Virus record (IMG/VR): IMGVR_UViG_3300032020_000018
Location: 1 to 43,206 of that record
DNA: 43,206 nt
DNA from: a virus
Reading direction: 5' to 3' (one strand)
Part shown: positions 7,629 to 13,313 of the stretch, piece by piece
Layout: each line of letters starts with the position of its first letter
Numbering within the stretch: the stretch's first letter is position 1
Program-made: the position numbers and the translations under genes
The notes under the pieces: generated by a model
What the model saw: the letters and a program-made list of their open reading frames with translations, nothing else
Database searches by the model: none
What the model was told of the DNA's origin: nothing

Positions 7629-7709
7629 GGGCCGCGTTACTCACTGGGGTCTTGCCAGACGTGGAGTTTTCGCGCGGCCCATCTGTTTCGGTCTATTCTG
7701 GCAAGACCC
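7629..7709 (-). repeat. Interleaved inverted repeats, possible pseudoknot
   Basis: GGGCCGCG (7629-7636) is complementary to CGCGGCCC (7673-7680), and GGGTCTTGCCAGA (7647-7659) to TCTGGCAAGACCC (7697-7709). The arms alternate (A1, B1, A2, B2), so both helices together would make a pseudoknot rather than two hairpins. The region is the leader of the 7315-7599 gene and fills most of the 178-nt gap upstream of it. Confidence 0.5.
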
Positions 7710-7777
7710 ACGTTTCACAAAGCCCCCGCTCGCCATTGAAGGCAGCCGCCCACGATGCACGGCTGGGGGTGGATCTG

Positions 7778-8236
7778 TCAATGCTGCACGACTACGAATT
7801 GTGTACAGCTACACATGCCGCTTACCACGTCACCCATTGCCGCCAGTTCCTTTCGTATCCGTTCACGGTAGGCCGCAAAGCTGGCACTGTCTGCCGCTGC
7901 GATTGCTGCGCGAGCCATCGTCAATAACTCGCGGGGACGATACTGGCCACCCTTGGGCCTGCGCGGGCAATCTGCGGCTGTCTCTGCCGCTTGTGCCAGT
8001 TTACTTAAGCCGTGGCTGCTCCATGCCGTAGGCAGCATGTGATTGTCAAGGCCCTCGGCGTGTGTGCGGACCTCTCGCACCCAGGCCGGCAGGGTGCCAA
8101 TCTCCGGCCGATGCTCCCCCATGTATCGCAGGGCTATCACTTTGCCGTCTCGCACGGCCGCCCAGGCTTTGCCCGCGCCGTGATAATCACGGGCGAGAAT
8201 GCCGGGGGGAATGTCGTAGGTGGCAATCAGAGTCAT
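7778..8236 (-). CDS. Hypothetical protein, first gene of leftward operon
   Basis: The start is ATG at 8236 with AAGGAG upstream. The 152-residue product has a strand-rich N-terminal part (WAAVRDGKVIALRYMGEHRP) and a long C-terminal helix (SFAAYRERIRKELAAMGDVV). It is directly downstream of the strong leftward promoter and should be expressed early if that promoter is. The function is unknown. Confidence 0.65.
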   Translation of the reverse strand: MTLIATYDIPPGILARDYHGAGKAWAAVRDGKVIALRYMGEHRPEIGTLPAWVREVRTHAEGLDNHMLPTAWSSHGLSKLAQAAETAADCPRRPKGGQYRPRELLTMARAAIAAADSASFAAYRERIRKELAAMGDVVSGMCSCTQFVVVQH

Positions 8237-8287
8237 TGTTAGCTCCTTACTATGCTGTTGTGATGTTCTGTTCTTTACCCTATTCAT

Positions 8288-8316
8288 ACTCTACGAGCAT
8301 CTGTCGGCCGTGTCAA
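8288..8316 (-). promoter_or_regulatory. Sigma70-type promoter of the leftward operon
   Basis: Read leftward, the -35 is a perfect TTGACA (8316-8311), the spacer is 17 bp, and the -10 is TAGAGT (8293-8288). The leader to the ATG at 8236 is about 45 nt. About 100 bp away a second promoter fires rightward, so 8288-8443 is a divergent control region. Confidence 0.75.
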
Positions 8317-8415
8317 GAGATTCCATTAAGAAATGTAGCACTCATACTGTCCTGATTGCTATAAGTGGCCGTACATACAGGGGTTGTGTGAATATAAATT
8401 ATTACAAGATTATTC

Positions 8416-8443
8416 TTGCGTTAGCACCGTGACGTACTATACT
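8416..8443 (+). promoter_or_regulatory. Sigma70-type promoter of the replication operon
   Basis: TTGCGT (8416-8421), 16 bp, TATACT (8438-8443). The zinc-finger gene starts 23 nt downstream of the -10 and has an AGGAG. The 100 bp between this and the leftward promoter is AT-rich near 8390-8405 and holds no recognisable gene. Confidence 0.65.
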
Positions 8444-8465
8444 GATCCGAAATAGGAGATCGAAT

Positions 8466-8639
8466 ATGGGATACTGCTATCTATGCCGGGCCAGCCGCAC
8501 GGACTACATCCGCAAGCATAGGCTCTGCCGCAAACACTATAATCAACGCCGGGCGCAGGGCAAGCTCAATATCCGGCCGTACAAGGCCCGCAAACCCAAG
8601 AAGTCAGAGACGGGAGAGAAGGAGGGAATGACTCAGTGA
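8466..8639 (+). CDS. Small zinc-finger protein
   Basis: This 57-residue protein starts at ATG 8466 behind AGGAG. The N terminus carries CYLC and, 13 residues later, CRKH, a likely single zinc finger, followed by a very basic tail (YKARKPKKSE). The same arrangement (C-x2-C, then KH-x2-CRR, then RPY) ends the next protein, so the two share a domain. It is the first gene of the replication operon, and its stop overlaps the next start (GTGA). Confidence 0.7.
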   Translation: MGYCYLCRASRTDYIRKHRLCRKHYNQRRAQGKLNIRPYKARKPKKSETGEKEGMTQ

Positions 8640-9124
8640 ACAGATTCGTTTATATCCTCCATGCAGAAGGAACGGATTTCTACAAGATCGGCACGAGTTT
8701 TAAGCCGGAATCAAGGATCTCTGGCGTACAAAACGGCTGCCCTTTCCGTGTTCGTCTGGCGCAGAAGTTTGAGTGTGGTGATCCCGAATTGATCGAACGG
8801 AGCATTCATCACTTCCTGAAAGACCAGCGTCAGCGGGGAGAGTGGTTTGCCCTGACGCCCAACGAAGTCATCGCTATTAGTAGAGACATCCCTGTGCTCG
8901 CGGCGGGAGGGACTACACAGATCCCCATTTACGAGAGGCGCGAACCTTCTATCTCCCGCAGGTATCGACGGAAGACAAAAAACCCGTGCAAGGTCTGCGG
9001 CATACGAAAGGTCCAGGTGAAGAAGCACAAGGTCTGCCGCCGCTGCTATCAGTGGCTCAGGGACCACAATAAGATCACCTGCCGGCCCTATGTGACGCGG
9101 CCCAAGCCGCCGCAGGAGGGCTAA
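8636..9124 (+). CDS. GIY-YIG-like nuclease, T5orf172 type, with zinc ribbon
   Basis: This 162-residue protein starts with GTG at 8636. Residues 1-85 match the T5orf172 branch of the GIY-YIG fold: FVYILHAEGTDFYKIG at the start, RISGVQNGCPFRV, then LIERSIHHFLKDQRQRGEWF. The C-terminal 50 residues form a zinc ribbon (CKVCGIRK then CRRCYQWL) shared with the preceding gene. Members of this group are often mobile or DNA-processing nucleases in phages; here it sits in the replication operon, so a resolving or repair role is also possible. Confidence 0.75.
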   Translation: MNRFVYILHAEGTDFYKIGTSFKPESRISGVQNGCPFRVRLAQKFECGDPELIERSIHHFLKDQRQRGEWFALTPNEVIAISRDIPVLAAGGTTQIPIYERREPSISRRYRRKTKNPCKVCGIRKVQVKKHKVCRRCYQWLRDHNKITCRPYVTRPKPPQEG

Positions 9125-9127
9125 CCC

Positions 9128-10507
9128 GTGCCTCTGAGGGGATATCAGCAGATCGCCACCGATGCGGGCATGGAGGCCCTGCAAGGGAAGAAAAACGGCA
9201 TTCTGGTCCTGCCAACCGGCTCGGGCAAAAGCCATGTCATTGCCGATATGGCCCAACGGATCGACGGCCGCATGATCGTACTCCAGCCAAGCAAGGAGAT
9301 ATTGGAACAGAACTACGCCAAGCTGCGGGCCGCAGGCGAAATGGGTATCGGTATCTATTCGGCGTCCTGCAATCGCAAGTACACCGGCCGCATTACCTTC
9401 GCCACCATCGGGTCAGTGATTCACCGGAAAGACCTGTTCGCAGATTGCGCCTGCATCGTAGTGGACGAATGCCACCTTGTTAATTCCAAGGGCGGCAGGT
9501 ACGAGGACTTTATCACAAGCCTGGGCGTGCCCACCATCGGTCTGACGGCCACGCCGTACCGGCTCAGGCACTACAACCACCACGCCACGGGCGAGCACGT
9601 CGCCGAGTCGAGGATTCTCACACGGACCCGGCCCCGGATCTTCAATCGGATCGCCCATATCACTCAAGTCAAGGAGCTACTGGACGCGGGCTACCTGTCA
9701 CCGTGCCGGTATCAGCAGGACCAGGACTACCACGAGCCGGCCGTTCAGACGAATTCAACGGGCCAAGGTTACGACGACCAGGCCCTTGCCGAGTACAACA
9801 AGCGGCTGCGCCTTACCGAGAAGATCGCCGAGGAGGTACGGCAATCGACGGCCCGGCACGTTCTGGTATTCTGCCAGTTCCGGGCCGAGTCCGAGCGCGT
9901 CCTGTCGGCCCTCCATGCGGCTAATATCGACGCGGCAATCGTGGATGGGGAGACGCCCAAGGCCCAGCGCGAGTCCGTGCTGTCCGGTTTCAAGCTCGGA
10001 CGGCTCAAGACGGTGGTCAACGTGGGCGTGCTCACTGTGGGCTTCGACTTCCCGGCCCTCGACTGTATCGTCCTGGGCAGGCCCACGAAATCAGTAGCCC
10101 TCTACTACCAAATGATCGGCCGCGGCGTGCGGCCGGCGCCGGGCAAGGAGCATTGCCGGGTCGTTGACCTGTGCGACAACACACGCCGTTTCGGACGGAT
10201 CGAGACCTTCCATCTGTACGACCAGACGCCCGGACGTGGGCTCTGGCGGCTACGGTCCGGCGCCGGGCCGTTGACCGGGGTGGATATCGACACGAAAACC
10301 AACGTCGAGTCGGTCCCGCTCCAGCCCAAAATTGACGAGGTGGCCGATATCGAGATCACGTTCGGCAAGCATGAAGGGCAGACGTGCAAGGATGTGCCGC
10401 TGGGCTATCTCAAATGGGCCTGCGAGAAATTCGACACCGGCAAGTGGCGCAGCATCTTTCAGGCGGAAATCGAACGCAGGAGGGCCGTGGGGGTATTAAC
10501 GGAATGA
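9128..10507 (+). CDS. SF2 DEAD/DEAH-box helicase
   Basis: This 459-residue protein starts with GTG at 9128 behind AGGAGG. It has the helicase motifs in order: LPTGSGKS (Walker A, about residue 28), VVDECH (Walker B), LTATPYR (motif III), then in the second domain TVGFDFPALDC and QMIGRGVRP (motif VI). It belongs to the small phage helicases related to the UvsW/RecG-like and type III restriction-helicase groups. The C-terminal 70 residues are extra and may bind DNA. It should move on DNA with ATP, at replication or repair forks. Confidence 0.9.
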   Translation: MPLRGYQQIATDAGMEALQGKKNGILVLPTGSGKSHVIADMAQRIDGRMIVLQPSKEILEQNYAKLRAAGEMGIGIYSASCNRKYTGRITFATIGSVIHRKDLFADCACIVVDECHLVNSKGGRYEDFITSLGVPTIGLTATPYRLRHYNHHATGEHVAESRILTRTRPRIFNRIAHITQVKELLDAGYLSPCRYQQDQDYHEPAVQTNSTGQGYDDQALAEYNKRLRLTEKIAEEVRQSTARHVLVFCQFRAESERVLSALHAANIDAAIVDGETPKAQRESVLSGFKLGRLKTVVNVGVLTVGFDFPALDCIVLGRPTKSVALYYQMIGRGVRPAPGKEHCRVVDLCDNTRRFGRIETFHLYDQTPGRGLWRLRSGAGPLTGVDIDTKTNVESVPLQPKIDEVADIEITFGKHEGQTCKDVPLGYLKWACEKFDTGKWRSIFQAEIERRRAVGVLTE

Positions 10508-11112
10508 TTCCAACTGAGGCATTGCGGCAGGCTCTCGAACAGGCTATTAAAGCCGTCCAGACCCTCGATCGCGACAACGACTATATCGGGAATCGGCAAG
10601 TCTTCCTGTTGTGCCAGTACCTCCGGGGGGTAGTCAGTCCTACCAACTACGACAGTACGGCCCTGGAGTCCTACCTGACGGCCTTCTATGATGCGTCCAA
10701 AGACCTCCTGGTCGATGAGTACGGCGAGCCGATGGACTACGACACCGCCCGGGCCCAGTTCGTCTACATCTGGGACGGCAATAAAGTCAAATGGGCCAAG
10801 GGTGAGAAATTACAGAAGGCCGTTGAACTTGCCAAATCGCGGTCCACAAACCGCCCCGAACTCAAGCGCTACACCAATCCTGCCATTCTCCTGCTCGGCC
10901 ATACTTGCTACTCACTCGCCAAGCTCAATAACGACCACGGCACCTTCTATCTCACACAGACCGCCGCCGGGCAGATCATGGGCAAATCCCAGCCCACCGG
11001 CAGGTACACAATGGCAATGTTCTGCCGCGATGGCGTCCTCAGCCAGGAATATCAAGGTCATACCGGCCGAGCAGGGGAGTATACCTATCTTCCCCTAAAC
11101 CACAAAAGTTAA
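10504..11112 (+). CDS. Putative replication protein with C-terminal winged helix
   Basis: The start is ATG 10504, overlapping the helicase stop, giving 202 residues. The C-terminal third (LTQTAAGQIMGKSQPTGRYT, MFCRDGVLSQEY, then GEYTYLPL) looks like the winged helix that ends many phage and plasmid primase or replication proteins. The N-terminal part is helical and unrecognised. Downstream repeats at 11156-11300 resemble iterons, so this protein is a candidate origin binder; that link is inference. Confidence 0.65.
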   Translation: MIPTEALRQALEQAIKAVQTLDRDNDYIGNRQVFLLCQYLRGVVSPTNYDSTALESYLTAFYDASKDLLVDEYGEPMDYDTARAQFVYIWDGNKVKWAKGEKLQKAVELAKSRSTNRPELKRYTNPAILLLGHTCYSLAKLNNDHGTFYLTQTAAGQIMGKSQPTGRYTMAMFCRDGVLSQEYQGHTGRAGEYTYLPLNHKS

Positions 11113-11155
11113 GCGATTTATGAAAAAGTGGTCAATTTCCTACTACTTCCCTTAC

Positions 11156-11300
11156 CTTATAACAAGAGCACCAAGACCTACAGACGCACAAGACCTACAG
11201 ACGTACAAGACTTCCAAGAAGTACAAGAATCTCAAGAGTGATTTTCTGCTTATAACAAGAGCACCAAGACGCCCAAGACGCCCAAGACGCCCAAGAGTAC
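11156..11300 (+). repeat. Iteron-like repeat region, candidate origin
   Basis: A 22-bp sequence at 11156-11177 recurs exactly at 11249-11270 (core ACAAGAGCACCAAGAC). Between them are CAGACGCACAAGACCTA and CAGACGTACAAGACTTCC, and after the second copy a 9-bp unit CCAAGACGC is repeated in tandem (11265-11300, last unit diverged). The shared core is CAAGA. The region follows the helicase and putative replication genes and has no convincing gene; the rest of 11301-11400 shows nothing else. Confidence 0.55.
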
Positions 11301-11400
11301 CCCTGCTTCCCCGGTAGCCTCTTCTCCATAGGTAAAAACACCGTTCCGCGCCCAGCCCTCTGAACTTTTGTGCAATCGTGAGAATTTGCGCAGTTTACGC

Positions 11401-11430
11401 TTGACAAATACTTCCAAACGCCAGTATAGT
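11401..11430 (+). promoter_or_regulatory. Promoter of the small terminase gene
   Basis: TTGACA (11401-11406), 18 bp, TATAGT (11425-11430). The start codon is at 11438, about one base from the expected transcription start, and no ribosome binding site is present, so the mRNA is probably leaderless. The spacer contains an operator-like 16-mer. Confidence 0.75.
11410..11425 (+). promoter_or_regulatory. Operator-like 16-mer, copy 1
   Basis: ACTTCCAAACGCCAGT fills most of the -35/-10 spacer. It matches 13 of 16 positions of the copy at 16217-16232, which sits in the same place in another promoter, and 10 of 16 of the palindrome at 13052-13067. Confidence 0.5.
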
Positions 11431-11437
11431 CCCACTT

Positions 11438-12043
11438 ATGGCCAATCCAGACAATCCTCAAACAGCCAAACGGCTCGCAGAAGGGAAGAGCCTCGGAGGA
11501 AGACCAACAGAATACAGACCGGAATACTGCGAGTCCATCATCAAGTTTATGACCTACGAGAACTATGCCGAGGAAATCAAGGTCGAACACGTCAATAGCA
11601 AAGGTGATAAGTGGGTCGAGGTCAAGCGCATCCCGGCAGAGTTGAAATTTATCGAAGACTGGCTTTGGGAGAACGGAATATCTGCTCAGGCGGCAAGTGA
11701 ATGGAAGCAACGTTATCCCGAGTTTGGCGAATCGTATGCGCGTGCGCGACAATTACAGACTGCCCATTTGCTGAAATGTGGCTTTGCTGGCCTATCAGAT
11801 CCGACCATGACAAAGTTCGCCGCGGTCAATCTGACTGACCTTAGAGACAAGACTGACCTGGGCATTACTGTCTCGGCAGATCTCACCGCCGACGAGTGCG
11901 CCCAGCTTCGTGCGCAGGCCAGACAGGTAGTATCCACGGTGGTCAGGCCGGCCCTGCCCCCTGGTGAGCCGTCTCAGGTGCCGGATGTGGCCTCGGATGT
12001 GGCAAAACAGTCAGAATCGGTCCCGCAGGAGGGCAGATCGTGA
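11438..12043 (+). CDS. Terminase small subunit
   Basis: This 201-residue protein should recognise phage DNA and load it on the large terminase. Residues 20-30 read GRPTEYRPEYC, the usual start of this family. The helix-turn-helix region (LWENGISAQAASEWKQRYPEF, then YARARQLQ) is followed by LLKCGFAGLSDPTMTKFAAVNL and a KTDLG strand typical of phage small terminases. The Pro/Ser-rich tail is probably disordered. The large terminase is 1.3 kb downstream, separated by a leftward recombinase gene. Confidence 0.85.
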   Translation: MANPDNPQTAKRLAEGKSLGGRPTEYRPEYCESIIKFMTYENYAEEIKVEHVNSKGDKWVEVKRIPAELKFIEDWLWENGISAQAASEWKQRYPEFGESYARARQLQTAHLLKCGFAGLSDPTMTKFAAVNLTDLRDKTDLGITVSADLTADECAQLRAQARQVVSTVVRPALPPGEPSQVPDVASDVAKQSESVPQEGRS

Positions 12044-12159
12044 CCTTGTAGGCACTATTGATCGTCGGATTCTGCTTTCCACCCCTGTTTTTCGGTCAGA
12101 ATCGCGTATCTTCCACCATTTTCCCGCTTGTAAGTGGTGATTTTGTAAGCAGTTAGGGC

Positions 12160-12190
12160 AAAAACAAAGCCCGGTCATTGCGGCCGGGCT
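12160..12190 (-). terminator. Rho-independent terminator of the recombinase gene
   Basis: Read leftward, AGCCCGG (12190-12184) pairs with CCGGGCT (12174-12168), followed by TTGTTTTTG. It lies 30 nt beyond the recombinase stop and also marks the end of the small terminase transcript region. No gene is seen in 12044-12220. Confidence 0.7.
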
Positions 12191-12220
12191 GGAGTTCATT
12201 GATAACTCAAGAATCGTGTG

Positions 12221-12904
12221 TCAGAGTAGCCGATTGAGGATTCGTTCAACACTAGTAGCCGTCCACGGCTTGCCGGAGCGGGATTGCCTGCCCTCCCGAT
12301 TGAGTACCGTAGCGATTCGATGGTAGCCCATGCGTTTCTCGCCCTTGGGCTTGCGGTGCAGTTCGCGCATCCGCACGATGGTTTCCTGTTCACCTGGTCG
12401 CGCGCCAAACGGCTTGCGGCCCTCACAGCGGCCTTCCTGCTTACGCTTGCGGTCGCGTGCGGCGCGGAGCTTGAGTACAGTCACAGAGCGATCAAAGTGG
12501 GCAATGGCTGCCAGTACCTGTCGAATGAGTACGGCCGTAGGCTCATCATCGCCAGTGGTGAGATCGGAGCCTGCGTCTACCTCAAGTACTGTGCCACCCG
12601 CCGTGCGAAATCGGTCGAGGATGATCTCGCTAACCATTGCGTTGCGAGCGACACGGTCCGCACGTTCGACCAGGACGAGTTTGATGTTGCCCGATTCTAC
12701 AGCATCGAGTAGGGCTGCCAGTCCCTTGCGGCCTGCCAGTTCAGTCGTCCCACTCACGCCTTCGTCGCGGTACTCAGCGGCGATCTCGATGCCGTGGGCC
12801 TTGGCGTAGCGTTGGATGGACTCTCGCTGGCGGGGGAATCCATCCCCTTCAATTTGTCCCAGTCCCGAGACTCTGAGGTATGAGTACGCTTGTGTTTTTG
12901 CCAT
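12221..12904 (-). CDS. Serine recombinase (resolvase/integrase family)
   Basis: The start is ATG at 12904 (MAKTQAYSYLRVSG); the longer frame to 13030 has no site. The 227-residue protein has the catalytic Ser in YLRVSG (residue 12), DEGVSGT, and the arginine-rich VERADRVARNAMV of the active site. It ends with a helix-turn-helix (GYHRIATVLNREG then WTATSVERILNRLL). It is shorter than large serine integrases. It may integrate the phage or resolve dimers. TTGACA at 12975-12970 could be the -35, but the -10 is poor. It interrupts the terminase genes and has its own terminator. Confidence 0.88.
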   Translation of the reverse strand: MAKTQAYSYLRVSGLGQIEGDGFPRQRESIQRYAKAHGIEIAAEYRDEGVSGTTELAGRKGLAALLDAVESGNIKLVLVERADRVARNAMVSEIILDRFRTAGGTVLEVDAGSDLTTGDDEPTAVLIRQVLAAIAHFDRSVTVLKLRAARDRKRKQEGRCEGRKPFGARPGEQETIVRMRELHRKPKGEKRMGYHRIATVLNREGRQSRSGKPWTATSVERILNRLL

Positions 12905-13046
12905 AAGTGCCACTCTTTCACTGAGTTTACGTGATTGACTTACTCTTATTCTCCAGTAATAGTCAGGTTTGTCAAGCCCAATTCTGGGCGGGAATGCAGT
13001 TTTTCTGTGCAGGGTGCAGCCCCACCGCAAACCCGCAGGCTTGGCA

Positions 13047-13086
13047 GGCTTACTGGTAAGTACCAGTCGGGATGTCCCGGTAAGCC
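13047..13086. promoter_or_regulatory. Palindrome cluster, candidate recombination site or operator
   Basis: ACTGGTA-AG-TACCAGT (13052-13067) is a perfect inverted repeat with a 2-bp centre. GGCTTAC (13047-13053) and GTAAGCC (13080-13086) flank it in inverted order, and CGGGATGTCCCG (13068-13079) lies between. Serine recombinases cut at inverted repeats with a central dinucleotide, and the recombinase gene is adjacent. The palindrome also matches the operator-like 16-mers in two promoters. Confidence 0.5.
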
Positions 13087-13300
13087 CGGATCGGCCATCC
13101 TGCGCGGTTTAGAGTGCGTTCCCGGGCATGTGGCGCGACGTGGTAGGTTGTGCAGGCGTACCACAAGGCGTTGTCGTGCTGGGCCGGGATTGGCCACCCG
13201 GTGCACTCCGCAGCAATGCGGGAAGGAACCACGGCGGCGGGTCGCAGGCTGGACCTTGCCTGTTTTTGCCCCCTAACGCGATTCTTGGAGTTCTGTTTAG
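13087..13300. other. Intergenic region before the large terminase
   Basis: No supported gene. GTGGTA (13140-13145) and TACCAC (13159-13164) form another inverted repeat, and two imperfect direct repeats share a GGCCATCC / GGCCACCC core near 13092 and 13189. A leftward frame of about 60 codons (13050-13232) has plausible codons (GWPIPAQ and GWPIRAY) but no ribosome binding site. Confidence 0.4.
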
Positions 13301-13302
13301 GG

Positions 13303-13308
13303 TATAGT
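13303..13308 (+). promoter_or_regulatory. Possible -10 of the large terminase gene
   Basis: TATAGT ends five bases before the ATG at 13314, with only a poor -35 (ATTCTT at 13281). Transcription from it would start at the ATG itself, giving a leaderless mRNA as for the small terminase. No ribosome binding site is present. Confidence 0.4.
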
Positions 13309-13313
13309 CACGG

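Noticed and set aside
11120-11317. A 65-codon rightward frame over the direct repeats.
   Set aside because: The sequence is low-complexity (RAPRRPRRPRRPR), made by the 9-bp repeats, and has no ribosome binding site. It is better read as a repeat region.
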